Positions 8,864 through 16,417 of a DNA stretch of 64,000 bases are shown here, in pieces. Origin of the DNA: Chitinibacter tainanensis DSM 15459 (GTDB lineage: Bacteria; Pseudomonadota; Gammaproteobacteria; Burkholderiales; Chitinibacteraceae); NCBI RefSeq assembly GCF_000429785.1, contig NZ_AUCN01000019.1:1670-65669 (forward strand), given 5' to 3'. The position numbers were made by a program, and so were the translations under genes. Below the pieces are notes generated by a model that saw only the letters and a program-made list of their open reading frames with translations, was not told the DNA's origin and made no database searches. Every line of letters starts with the position of its first letter. Within the stretch, counting starts at the first letter, position 1.

Positions 8864-9850
8864 ATGACTGATCCAATCCGCCTGCTGCGCGAACTCGACG
8901 CGCAGCATTTCACCTCGGGCACCGCTATTGCCGAACGGCTGGGCATTTCGCGCGCCAGTGTCTCCACCGCGCTGGCGCAAGCCGAAGACTACGGCATCGC
9001 CCTCACCCGCCGCACGGGTGCCGGCTACCAACTGGCCACACCAATCGAATGGCTCGATCCACATACCCTAAATGGGTATCTACCTGCAGATACTGAATTA
9101 TCTATCACCCTGGCCGATACCCTTGACTCCACCAATCGGCAGCTACTCAAAAACCCGCAGCATGGCCATGTGTTGGCCTGCGAATGGCAAACCGGTGGCC
9201 GCGGCCGGCTCGGCCGGCGCTGGCTGGGTGCCTTGGGCGGCAGCCTGATGTTCTCTGTGGCTTGGCAATTTGCCGGCGGCCCCGCGCAACTGGCGGGTTT
9301 ATCTCTCGCAGTGGGCGCCATGGTGGCCGAAACCCTGGCGGCCGCGGGCGTGCGCGACATCGGCCTGAAATGGCCGAATGATCTGCTGCTGCCCGCCACC
9401 ACAGGGAGCGCTAAAGTAGGCGGCATTCTGATCGAAATGCAGGGTGATGCCTTGGGTCCGGCGCAAGTAGTGATTGGCATTGGGCTGAATCTGCAGTTTC
9501 CGGCGCACTGGCAAGCCGAGCTTGGCCAAAGCGCGGCCAGCTTGCAGGCCGCGGGTTTAGCGCTAGGCCGTAATGCTCTGCTCGCGGCCATATTAAGCCG
9601 GCTGGAGCGCGGCCTGCGCGAGTTTGCCCACAGCGGCTTTGCGCCGCTGCTGCCGGTGTGGGAAAGCTATAGCGCCTGGCAAGGCGAGCAGGTGCAAGTG
9701 CTGGCACCCACTGGCGCCACTCAGAGCGGCGTACTGCTCGGCCTGGCTGCCGATGGCAGCCTGCGCTTGGGCACAGCCGCGGGCGAACAGCTGATCCACA
9801 CTGGTGATGTGAGCCTACGCCGAGCCAATAGTGAGGCCAGCCATGGCTGA
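8864..9850 (+). CDS. birA: Bifunctional biotin-protein ligase / biotin operon repressor BirA
   Basis: 328 aa. An N-terminal winged-helix domain (residues 1-60, ISRASVSTALAQAEDYGI) precedes the catalytic domain with the biotin-binding loop GRGRLGRRW (about 110-118), LKWPNDLLL (about 167-175) and GGILIEMQ. The enzyme activates biotin to biotinyl-AMP and transfers it to the biotin carrier protein of acetyl-CoA carboxylase; with the DNA-binding domain it can also repress biotin genes. The 3' end overlaps coaX by eight bases, indicating translational coupling. In Neisseria the two activities occur on one polypeptide; here they remain separate. A 49-bp motif copy lies within the coding region (9074-9122). 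Confidence 0.95.
   Translation: MTDPIRLLRELDAQHFTSGTAIAERLGISRASVSTALAQAEDYGIALTRRTGAGYQLATPIEWLDPHTLNGYLPADTELSITLADTLDSTNRQLLKNPQHGHVLACEWQTGGRGRLGRRWLGALGGSLMFSVAWQFAGGPAQLAGLSLAVGAMVAETLAAAGVRDIGLKWPNDLLLPATTGSAKVGGILIEMQGDALGPAQVVIGIGLNLQFPAHWQAELGQSAASLQAAGLALGRNALLAAILSRLERGLREFAHSGFAPLLPVWESYSAWQGEQVQVLAPTGATQSGVLLGLAADGSLRLGTAAGEQLIHTGDVSLRRANSEASHG
9074..9122. repeat. 49-bp bipartite motif, copy 3 (inside birA)
   Basis: GGGTAT at 9074-9079 and ATACCC at 9117-9122. It lies within the codons for the start of the catalytic domain. The interior is visibly richer in A+T (TTA, TCT, ACT codons) than the rest of birA. An extra ATACCC directly upstream (9063-9068) makes a local palindrome with the left arm. 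Confidence 0.85.
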
Positions 9851-10586
9851 TGTGCTCTTGCTGGATTTGGGCAATACCCGGCTGAAGTGGCGCTGCAACG
9901 CGGGGCCGGTGCAGATCGCCGCCGACTGGCCCAGCCTGCAGGCCCAATTCGCTGCATTGCCTCGCCCGCAGCGCATTTTGCTCTGCTCGGTGAAACAACC
10001 TGAACTCAGCACCGAGATCGGGCAATGGTGCCAACGCCGTTGGCAATTGAGTGCGGAGCTACTGCAAGTGAGTCGCACGGCACTGGGCGTGCGCAATCAC
10101 TATCAGCTTCTCAATCAACAGGGGCCGGATCGCTGGGCCGCGATTTTGGGCGCCCGCAGCCATTACCCGCAGAAAAATGTTCTGGTGGTATCCGCCGGTA
10201 CGGCGTTGGTGGTCGATACCCTCAGCGCCGCTGGCGACTATCTGGGCGGCACCATAGGGCCGGGACTGGGGCTGATGAAACAGGCGCTGCAGCAAGGCAC
10301 TGCTCGCCTACCCGCCAGCAGCGGCCAAAACCAAGGCTTTCCGACTCAAACCAGCGATGCCATCGAAACCGGCTGCCGCCGCGCCATCAAGGGTATGTTG
10401 CTAGAAGCCTTATCTGAAATGACTCAGAACGATATACCCGCGCAGCAGATTGTGTGCTTTGGTGGCGATGCCGCACTGATCGCCAGTTTGCTTAACGCCC
10501 CGTGCCAGACAGTAGATAATCTGGTCCTCGATGGTTTGTACGCCCTTGCGCAAAGCAATGACGGAGTGTTTGTCCCATGCGTGTGA
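9843..10586 (+). CDS. coaX: Type III pantothenate kinase
   Basis: 247 aa. ASKHA-fold motifs of CoaX are present: DLGNTRLKW (residues 7-15), GPDRWAAILGA (about 93), SAGTALVVD (about 118) and GGTIGPGLGLM (about 137). It phosphorylates pantothenate, the first step of coenzyme A synthesis, needs a monovalent cation and is not feedback-inhibited by CoA. The ATG at 9843 overlaps the end of birA; the gene in turn overlaps the SPOR gene by ten bases, so birA, coaX and the SPOR gene form one coupled operon. Confidence 0.95.
   Translation: MADVLLLDLGNTRLKWRCNAGPVQIAADWPSLQAQFAALPRPQRILLCSVKQPELSTEIGQWCQRRWQLSAELLQVSRTALGVRNHYQLLNQQGPDRWAAILGARSHYPQKNVLVVSAGTALVVDTLSAAGDYLGGTIGPGLGLMKQALQQGTARLPASSGQNQGFPTQTSDAIETGCRRAIKGMLLEALSEMTQNDIPAQQIVCFGGDAALIASLLNAPCQTVDNLVLDGLYALAQSNDGVFVPCV
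10391..10439. repeat. 49-bp bipartite motif, copy 4 (inside coaX)
   Basis: GGGTAT at 10391-10396 and ATACCC at 10434-10439 within the C-terminal coding part of coaX. The codons covered include CTA, TTA, TCT and ATA, which are otherwise uncommon in this G+C-rich gene. Confidence 0.85.
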
Positions 10587-11329
10587 TTTTTTTCCTGCTG
10601 CTACTGGCGAATCTAGCCGTCTATGGCTGGTTTCAACTTGATGGCGGCGGGCTGCAAGTGCAGCTGCAAAGCCGCGAGAAAAACGCCTCGGCCGTCAAAA
10701 TTGTAACCGGCCAATTGGGGAGCACCGCCGAGCCAGCCAGCACCGAAGCGCCCGCCAGCGCCCCCGCAGAGGCCAGCCCCGCCCCCGCGACGCCAGTCCC
10801 GAGTACGCAACCTACCCCTACGGCCACCACCGCCCCCAAACCCACCGCAGCGCCTACCGCCGTGGCCGAAAAACTAGCCTGCCTGCGCTGGACCGGCATT
10901 ACCGGCGAGCAGATTGATAGCGCCCGCAGCAAGCTGGGCAGCTTGGGCATCACGGCTACTGAAAAGAGCAGCGGCGAATCTACCAAAGTGTGGGTGTATA
11001 TGCCACCACTGGAAAGCCAGGAAGTCGCCAAAGCCAAAGCTCAGCAGCTGGCCTCGTTGGGCGTCACGGATTACTTTGTGGTCAATAACGGCGGGCGCTG
11101 GCAAAACGCCATTTCGCTGGGGATTTTCAGCACCCGTGAAGCGGGGGAGCGGCATCTGGCCGAGCTGCAAGCCAAAGGGGTTCGCTCTGCCGTGGTGCGC
11201 GATCGCGATGATACCCTCAAGCAAGCCAGCTTTACGATGAAAGGGCTGAGCGAAGAGCAGGTGGCCAAGCTGAACAAACTCAGCGCGCAATTCAAAGGCT
11301 CGGTCTTGCGCGAAACCAGCTGCAAATAA
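10577..11329 (+). CDS. SPOR domain-containing protein
   Basis: 250 aa. An N-terminal hydrophobic anchor (MRVIFFLLLLANLAVYGWF) is followed by a low-complexity Ala/Pro/Thr linker (about 55-95) and a C-terminal region with a SPOR-like domain (VWVYMPPLESQEVAKAKAQQ, FVVNNGGRWQNAISLGIFS). SPOR domains bind glycan strands lacking stem peptides and target proteins to the division septum. The position directly after birA and coaX is typical for Neisseriales. Start ATG overlaps the coaX end; GGAG lies upstream. A bidirectional terminator follows. Confidence 0.85.
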   Translation: MRVIFFLLLLANLAVYGWFQLDGGGLQVQLQSREKNASAVKIVTGQLGSTAEPASTEAPASAPAEASPAPATPVPSTQPTPTATTAPKPTAAPTAVAEKLACLRWTGITGEQIDSARSKLGSLGITATEKSSGESTKVWVYMPPLESQEVAKAKAQQLASLGVTDYFVVNNGGRWQNAISLGIFSTREAGERHLAELQAKGVRSAVVRDRDDTLKQASFTMKGLSEEQVAKLNKLSAQFKGSVLRETSCK

Positions 11330-11385
11330 ATTCGGCGGCAAATGGGCTTAGCCATTGCGCCGAGTTAATACAAATCAAGCCAACA

Positions 11386-11408
11386 AAAAAGCCCGCGTGC
11401 GGGCTTTT
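11386..11408. terminator. Bidirectional terminator between convergent operons
   Basis: AAAAAGCCCG / CGGGCTTTT stem with a four-base loop, T-run on both strands. It lies between the end of the SPOR gene and the end of the minus-strand flagellar operon. Confidence 0.9.
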
Positions 11409-11429
11409 ATGTTTTTTAAGTTTAAGGCT

Positions 11430-12137
11430 TTAAGGGTAACTGTATTGCTGCCAGCGCAATTCAGGATCGCGCACGATATAGATTTCCGGCGCAGGGCTGG
11501 CGGCGGGCTTGATGACAGTCGTTTCACCCCAAGTCAGTCGTGGCTTGCCACTGCTGCCAGCACTACTACTGCCGCTGCTTGCGCTCACCTCGTTCAAGCC
11601 TTTGGCCGGTGGCAGCACCTTACCCCCGGGCAGGCTGCTGGCAGGCATGACCCGCACCAGGCCAGGCGTCACAGCTTGCGATGACTCGGCCGCACCATGC
11701 CCGCTACTTCTCTTGCTAGTACCGCCATGGGCACTGCCAGCATGCGCGCTTGATTTACGCGCGGCGGGCGATTTGGAAGGCACATACACGCGCTGCACCG
11801 GTGTCGCACTACTGCTGCCGTATTTGGGCGGCACATACTGTACCACCGGCGGCTCGGTAAACTGCGGCTTGGGCGCTTCGCCATGGGCCGCAGGCTTAGC
11901 TGGCTCGGCCTTGGTTTCGGCGGCAGCCGGCTTGGTGCTGGCTTTGGGCGCTTCACTGCCGTGCGAGCCGCTCACCTGCAACTGGCCTTTCAGATTATCC
12001 ACTTTGGTGGGCGGGGCATTTTTAATTGCATGGCTTTCGGTTTTGGCCGGCGGCTTTTCCGCTGGTGTGCCATGGCCGGCTTCGGATGCCAGCACTAAGG
12101 CTGGCCAGCATAAACACAGGCTGAGCAGGGCTTTCAT
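11430..12137 (-). CDS. Unknown secreted low-complexity protein in the flgPT operon
   Basis: 235 aa that I do not recognise. A cleavable signal peptide is likely (MKALLSLCLCWPALVLA). The mature chain is rich in Pro, Ala, Ser, Lys, Gly and His, with repeated HG/GHG patches (GSAHGGTSKRSSGHGAA) and a better-ordered C-terminus (PRLTWGETTVIKP, EIYIVRDPELRWQQYSYP). Its ATG overlaps the flgT stop codon by four bases (ATGA), so it is translated together with FlgT. Context suggests a role at the flagellar basal body or outer membrane. It occupies a place where FlgO might be expected, but it does not look like FlgO. Confidence 0.7.
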   Translation of the reverse strand: MKALLSLCLCWPALVLASEAGHGTPAEKPPAKTESHAIKNAPPTKVDNLKGQLQVSGSHGSEAPKASTKPAAAETKAEPAKPAAHGEAPKPQFTEPPVVQYVPPKYGSSSATPVQRVYVPSKSPAARKSSAHAGSAHGGTSKRSSGHGAAESSQAVTPGLVRVMPASSLPGGKVLPPAKGLNEVSASSGSSSAGSSGKPRLTWGETTVIKPAASPAPEIYIVRDPELRWQQYSYP

Positions 12138-13441
12138 TTTTGACCTCCGCGTCCTACAAATCGCACATAGTCGCCCGCCTGCACCCCGCTGCCTTGCAAA
12201 ATCCCAACTGAAAACAGCGGCTGCACCTGGGTGACATTCAGACTACCCACAATCTCTTCTGGCAAACCCAGCGACATGCTGGGCTCAAAACTAGCCGCGG
12301 CCAGCGGCAAACCACCGGGCGCCACTCGATACACCTGCAAGCTATCGCCCACCCCTACTTTCGAGGTAGTACCGGCATCGAAATACACGCGGTTTTTTTC
12401 TACCCGCGTGATCCGGGCTGAAAATGGAATACACGCAATGTCTTGCGTGATGCGCCGGGCAGCTTCCTGCATTTTTTGTTCAATCAGCTGGCCGTAGGCG
12501 GTTTCTTTAAATCCTTCGGTGGCCATGCTGGTGGCGCGATCCTGCATCACTTGGCCACTGGCTTTTCCCGCCAGCCGATGCCGATTCACCAGCGCACCGG
12601 ACACGCCATCAAACACAAATAATTCAAACTCAAACCGCCGCTCGGCTGGGGTGGCTTTGAGCCCCAGCTGGGTGAAATTCACCAGCGGGATATTCAGCTC
12701 CAGCTTGCGCTCACCCTCACGCAAATCATTGCCGTAACTCGCTGCGTAGCGCTCACCACTGGTCGAGGTATCGCGCACGATACCGCCCACCACAAACTGC
12801 ACCGCATAGCGCCGAGCGAGTTCACGCACCCGCTCAGGCTGCAATAAGGGGTCGGCAAACTGTGGCTGTAAATCAAATGCCGCTTCGGACAAAGCCTTTT
12901 GCGGCAAAAAACCACCGCTATCAAACAATTTGCGCATCAAATCCAGCTGGATGCCTTCCGGCAGCCGATCCAGATCGCGAGTTTGCGCCGGATGTTGCAC
13001 CCACATATGCGCCAGCAAAAGCTTGCGCTTGTAATCGCCGCCGCCACACTGCGCCATCGCAGTCGCCGTTACCGCTGGCGCTACTGCAGCCGTAGCCGCT
13101 GCCTGCGTGACGGTCGCGTTTTTAGCTTCCGCCGGCGCTGGTGGCGGTACATCGATGATGACGTGCAAAAAACCACTTTGAGTCGTCCACTCGCGCACCA
13201 CCGTGTAATCCTGCGCCGGCGTGCCACGGATTTGCGTGTTGTCGCTACTGCGTTGCGGGCCATGCTGGCTATAGCTTTTGACCGTTGCGCCATTAAACAA
13301 AGCCGCATTTTCAAGGGCATCGGCGATCGCCTGCCGGCGGGCGACTTCTAAGCCCTCGCTACCCAGCGGTGCAATGCCTTCATGTTGAGCCGCCCACAGC
13401 GGCGCTGCCAGCACGCAGCCGGCGATCAGCGTTCGAATCAC
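12134..13441 (-). CDS. flgT: Flagellar assembly protein T (FlgT)
   Basis: 435 aa with a signal peptide (MIRTLIAGCVLAAPLWA). The N-terminal domain carries the FlgT pattern SEGLEVARRQAIADALENAAL; the middle part has a TolB-N-like region (RYAVQFVVGGIVRDTS) and the end a beta-barrel-like C domain (ARITRVEKNRVYFDAG). FlgT builds the H ring around the LP ring of polar flagella, known best from Vibrio. GTG start overlapping the flgP stop by four bases and a four-base overlap with the next gene show a tightly coupled operon. The chain is longer than the Vibrio protein, partly because of an Ala-rich insert near residue 115-135. Confidence 0.8.
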   Translation of the reverse strand: MIRTLIAGCVLAAPLWAAQHEGIAPLGSEGLEVARRQAIADALENAALFNGATVKSYSQHGPQRSSDNTQIRGTPAQDYTVVREWTTQSGFLHVIIDVPPPAPAEAKNATVTQAAATAAVAPAVTATAMAQCGGGDYKRKLLLAHMWVQHPAQTRDLDRLPEGIQLDLMRKLFDSGGFLPQKALSEAAFDLQPQFADPLLQPERVRELARRYAVQFVVGGIVRDTSTSGERYAASYGNDLREGERKLELNIPLVNFTQLGLKATPAERRFEFELFVFDGVSGALVNRHRLAGKASGQVMQDRATSMATEGFKETAYGQLIEQKMQEAARRITQDIACIPFSARITRVEKNRVYFDAGTTSKVGVGDSLQVYRVAPGGLPLAAASFEPSMSLGLPEEIVGSLNVTQVQPLFSVGILQGSGVQAGDYVRFVGRGGQK

Positions 13442-14025
13442 AGTGACAGATAGAAATTCTGGCTAGGTAAGATGGCTGATTCTACCGGCATTGCCACCGG
13501 CTGTGGCACCGCCTTCATGGGCGCTGCCGCTGGGGTAGCTTCGCTGCCACCGCTTTGGTGGCTGGCGGTTTGCGCTGCGCGATAAAACTCACCGCCCAGC
13601 GTAATTTCCAGTGTGGTTTCAAAAGCACCATCCGGCAGTGGCGTTACGGTGACCACACGAGCGCCACGCAGATACGATTCGACATAAGCGCGAAAGCCAT
13701 CATTATTCAGCGCCATCGCCGATACCGTACTGTTACCGGTGATTTTCACCCCAGATACGGTCTCGGCCAGTGTGCGATAAGCGTCGAGCTTCGAAGCACG
13801 CATCGCCAACAAACGGCGCTGCGAAGGCGATAAACCATCCATGGTTGGCATCGCGCCATAGCCCACTGCCGTGATTTTGCTTGGCAAGACCACCGGCGGA
13901 TTGCTCACGCCCTCATCATGGCTTACCGTGGTTTTCCCACTGCTGGCACAAGCGGCCAGACCCAAGCTCAGCAGCGCCACCACCACGGTGCGCCAGCTGG
14001 CGGAAAACGTACGCATACGGGTCAT
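13438..14025 (-). CDS. flgP: FlgP-like LPP20 family outer-membrane lipoprotein
   Basis: 195 aa. Lipoprotein signal with lipobox LAAC at about residues 24-27, followed by the LPP20/FlgP domain (RASKLDAYRTLAETVSGVKI, VESYLRGARVV, EITLGGEFYRAA). FlgP is an outer-membrane lipoprotein needed for flagellar basal disc or H-ring assembly and motility. First gene of flgP-flgT-unknown; AGGAG lies eight bases before the ATG. I see no sigma-54 or sigma-28 promoter I would defend in the 225-bp gap upstream. Confidence 0.8.
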   Translation of the reverse strand: MTRMRTFSASWRTVVVALLSLGLAACASSGKTTVSHDEGVSNPPVVLPSKITAVGYGAMPTMDGLSPSQRRLLAMRASKLDAYRTLAETVSGVKITGNSTVSAMALNNDGFRAYVESYLRGARVVTVTPLPDGAFETTLEITLGGEFYRAAQTASHQSGGSEATPAAAPMKAVPQPVAMPVESAILPSQNFYLSL

Positions 14026-14197
14026 CTTGTTCTCCTGACAATGTCATTAAGGCGATGCCTGACGATAGTTCCACTGTAGTCATCCGCTGGCGAAGCGCCA
14101 GTGCTTTACCGACAGCACACCGCTGACGCGGCGGATGGCCAAGCGGCCAGTTATCGCTTTATCGGCAGCCGCAGTTTTTTCTGCAGCCCAAACGCAA

Positions 14198-14223
14198 CAC
14201 GGCGGCATAAAAATGCCGCCGTG
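14198..14223 (-). terminator. Hairpin downstream of trmB
   Basis: Eleven-base perfect stem CACGGCGGCAT/ATGCCGCCGTG with an AAAA loop, 27 bases beyond the trmB stop. The T-run on the minus strand is weak, so termination may be partial. Confidence 0.6.
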
Positions 14224-14250
14224 CCGAGTGCAAAGCTATCGAATCCGCGC

Positions 14251-14988
14251 TTATTGCTTGATAAACACCAGATCCCACACGCCGTGGCCCAGCTTGATAC
14301 CACGGTTTTCAAACTTGGTGAGCGGACGGTAATCGGGACGCTCGGCGTAGCCGGTGTCGCTGGTCGCGGTGTTTTTCAGCGTTGGCTCATTGCTCAGCAC
14401 TTCCAGCATCTGAATCGCGTAGTCTTCCCAATCGGTAGCCAGATGCACATAGCCGCCAGTTTGAATGCGTGAAACCAGCAGCTTCACGAATTCAGGCTGA
14501 ATCAGGCGCCGCTTGTTGTGGCGTTTTTTATGCCATGGATCGGGAAAGAAAATATGCGCACCGGCCAAGCTACCGGCTGGCAGCATGTTTTCCAGCACTT
14601 CGACCGCATCATGTTGCACGATGCGGATATTGCGGATGGCTTGCTCGCCAATCAGTTTCAGCAAGCTGCCCACCCCCGGGGTATGTACTTCCACGCCCAG
14701 AAAATCGGTATCTGCGCGATGAACAGCGATTTCGGCCGTGGCCTGCCCCATGCCAAAACCGATTTCCAGCACCCGTGGCGCCTGACGGCCAAATGCCGCA
14801 TCCAGATCCAGCGCCTCTGGGCGGTAATCCAGACAAAACTCAGGGCCGAATTGCTCCAGCGCTTTGGCTTGCCCGGTCGACAGATGCCCTTGGCGCAGCA
14901 CAAAGCTGCGAATACGGCGCATAAATTTGCCTTCGCCAGCGGCTTCATCCTGCAGGCTGGTTTGCGGGTCGAGTTGCTCGTCGTTCAT
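14251..14988 (-). CDS. trmB: tRNA (guanine-N7)-methyltransferase
   Basis: 245 aa. SAM-binding motif [11 protein letters not shown], the [15 protein letters not shown] segment, [16 protein letters not shown] and the C-terminal TKFENRG are diagnostic of TrmB, which methylates G46 of tRNAs. I use the ATG at 14988 ([11 protein letters not shown]) with AAGGAA upstream; an open extension of 44 residues passes through a strong hairpin and is unlikely to be translated. Confidence 0.95.
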   Translation of the reverse strand: MNDEQLDPQTSLQDEAAGEGKFMRRIRSFVLRQGHLSTGQAKALEQFGPEFCLDYRPEALDLDAAFGRQAPRVLEIGFGMGQATAEIAVHRADTDFLGVEVHTPGVGSLLKLIGEQAIRNIRIVQHDAVEVLENMLPAGSLAGAHIFFPDPWHKKRHNKRRLIQPEFVKLLVSRIQTGGYVHLATDWEDYAIQMLEVLSNEPTLKNTATSDTGYAERPDYRPLTKFENRGIKLGHGVWDLVFIKQ

Positions 14989-15010
14989 GGGGATTCCTTG
15001 CCATGTAAAA

Positions 15011-15038
15011 CGCCGCCCTTGAGCGACAAGTGGCGGCG
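15011..15038 (-). terminator. Hairpin between thiG and trmB
   Basis: Seven-base GC stem CGCCGCC/GGCGGCG followed on the minus strand by GTTTTA. It sits just upstream of the trmB ribosome-binding site and could end thiSG transcription or attenuate trmB. Confidence 0.5.
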
Positions 15039-15129
15039 GTTTGGTATTCAATGGCGGTATTTTAATGCGCGGCGGGCGATTCACCAAATTTTGCGGTGCC
15101 GGCCCGCGCGACCCAGCCAAGCTTCACCA

Positions 15130-15178
15130 GGGTATTAAGCTGCAGGCTATATTTTTCATAGCCTGATAGGCAATACCC
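15130..15178. repeat. 49-bp bipartite motif, copy 5 (downstream of thiG)
   Basis: GGGTAT at 15130-15135 and ATACCC at 15173-15178, eleven bases past the thiG stop. In this copy the terminal match extends to seven bases (GGGTATT/AATACCC), and a second seven-base inverted repeat (AGGCTAT at 15144-15150, ATAGCCT at 15158-15164) lies inside, giving a nested hairpin. Confidence 0.9.
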
Positions 15179-15189
15179 CAGACCATGGC

Positions 15190-15981
15190 TTATTTGCTGG
15201 CGGCAATCATCCCGGTCACCGGGCTCGATGGATCGGCACTATACAGCTTGCGTGGCACGCGACCGGCGAGGAAGGCATCGCGCCCGGCCTGCACCGCCAG
15301 TTTCATCGCCCGCGCCATCCGTACCGGGTCTTGCGCGCCGGCAATGGCGGTATTCATCAAAATGCCATCGCAGCCTAATTCCATCGCAATCGCGGCATCA
15401 GAGGCGGTACCCACACCGGCATCCACCAGCACCGGCACTTTGGCGGCTTCGATAATCAGGCGCAGATTCCACGGATTCAAAATGCCCATGCCCGAGCCGA
15501 TCAGCGAGGCCAGCGGCATAATCGCGCAGCAGCCGATTTGTTCCAGCTCTTTGGCGATGATCGGGTCATCCGAGGTGTAGACCATGACATCAAACCCCTC
15601 TTTAACCAGCGTTTCTGCGGCTTTCAGGGTTTCGCGCACATTGGGGAATAGCGTGTTGGGGTCACCCAGCACTTCCAGCTTTACCAGCCGGTGATCGTCG
15701 AGCAACTCACGCGCCAGTCGCAGAGTGCGCACCGCGTCTTCGGCGGTGTAGCAGCCGGCGGTATTGGGCAGATAGGTAAACTGGCTGGGCGGCAGATAAT
15801 CCAGCAGCGAAGGCTGGCTGGCATCCTGACCGATATTCACGCGGCGAATCGCCACGGTGACGATTTCGGCGCCCGATTCATCCACAGCGGCGCGGGTTTC
15901 GGTGAAATCTTTGTATTTGCCGGTACCAACGATCAGGCGGGATTGATAGGTTTTGCCCGCAATTTGAAATGTATCACTCAT
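15190..15981 (-). CDS. thiG: Thiazole synthase
   Basis: 263 aa. Motifs [39 protein letters not shown]-like [11 protein letters not shown] and [12 protein letters not shown] identify ThiG, the TIM-barrel enzyme that makes the thiazole phosphate of thiamine from deoxyxylulose phosphate, dehydroglycine and ThiS thiocarboxylate. It follows thiS on the same strand; the 101-bp spacer is largely a copy of the 49-bp motif. No thiamine riboswitch is visible upstream of thiS. Confidence 0.97.
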   Translation of the reverse strand: MSDTFQIAGKTYQSRLIVGTGKYKDFTETRAAVDESGAEIVTVAIRRVNIGQDASQPSLLDYLPPSQFTYLPNTAGCYTAEDAVRTLRLARELLDDHRLVKLEVLGDPNTLFPNVRETLKAAETLVKEGFDVMVYTSDDPIIAKELEQIGCCAIMPLASLIGSGMGILNPWNLRLIIEAAKVPVLVDAGVGTASDAAIAMELGCDGILMNTAIAGAQDPVRMARAMKLAVQAGRDAFLAGRVPRKLYSADPSSPVTGMIAASK

Positions 15982-16033
15982 GATTTACGCCCCTGCGTCT
16001 GGATCAAACTGTAGAGATTCACTGCCAGCCACA

Positions 16034-16082
16034 GGGTATAGCCCTGTAGCCTAATTATTATTTGGCCTCTAGCCAGATACCC
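16034..16082. repeat. 49-bp bipartite motif, copy 6 (between thiS and thiG)
   Basis: GGGTAT at 16034-16039 and ATACCC at 16077-16082; its right edge touches the thiS stop codon. The left arm also forms a small hairpin ACAGGG/CCCTGT at 16031-16047. Confidence 0.9.
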
Positions 16083-16283
16083 TTAACCACCACCCACAGC
16101 CACCACCATCTCCAGCACATCGCCGTGCGCGAGCAAAGTGCTGGCATGCTGGCTTTTGGGCACGATATCGCCATTGCGCTCGAGCGCCACGCGTTTGCCG
16201 GTGAGCTCAAGGTGTTCGATCAAACCGGCAACGGTCAGACCATCGGGAAATTCGCGTTGTTGGCCATTCAGAGAAAGCTGCAT
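16083..16283 (-). CDS. thiS: Sulfur carrier protein ThiS
   Basis: 66 aa, ubiquitin-like fold with the obligatory C-terminal Gly-Gly (VVAVGGG) that is thiocarboxylated and donates sulfur to ThiG. The ATG at 16283 gives the usual MQLSLNGQ N-terminus; an upstream extension to 16328 crosses a hairpin and is not expected. Confidence 0.93.
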   Translation of the reverse strand: MQLSLNGQQREFPDGLTVAGLIEHLELTGKRVALERNGDIVPKSQHASTLLAHGDVLEMVVAVGGG

Positions 16284-16291
16284 GGGAAAGC

Positions 16292-16316
16292 CCGCTGTTG
16301 TTCTAGAAAACAGCGG
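16292..16316 (-). terminator. Hairpin upstream of thiS (possible spoT terminator)
   Basis: Eight-base stem CCGCTGTT/AACAGCGG with a nine-base loop, followed on the minus strand by GGCTTTCCC and the thiS start. A second hairpin, GCCGCGA/TCGCGGC with GGAA loop, lies at 16373-16390. Either may end spoT transcription; neither has a good T-run. Confidence 0.4.
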
Positions 16317-16417
16317 CCATTCTAACATGCAGGTGGGATGCTGCCTTGATGCGGCTCAGATTGCGCGAGATTGCCGCGAGGAATCGCGGCACCCAGCCAG
16401 CGGGCACGCCAAGGGAT

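Noticed and set aside
16284..16417. Thiamine (TPP) riboswitch upstream of thiS
   Set aside because: I could not find the conserved CTGAGA and ACCTGATC-type core segments; the region holds only two hairpins.
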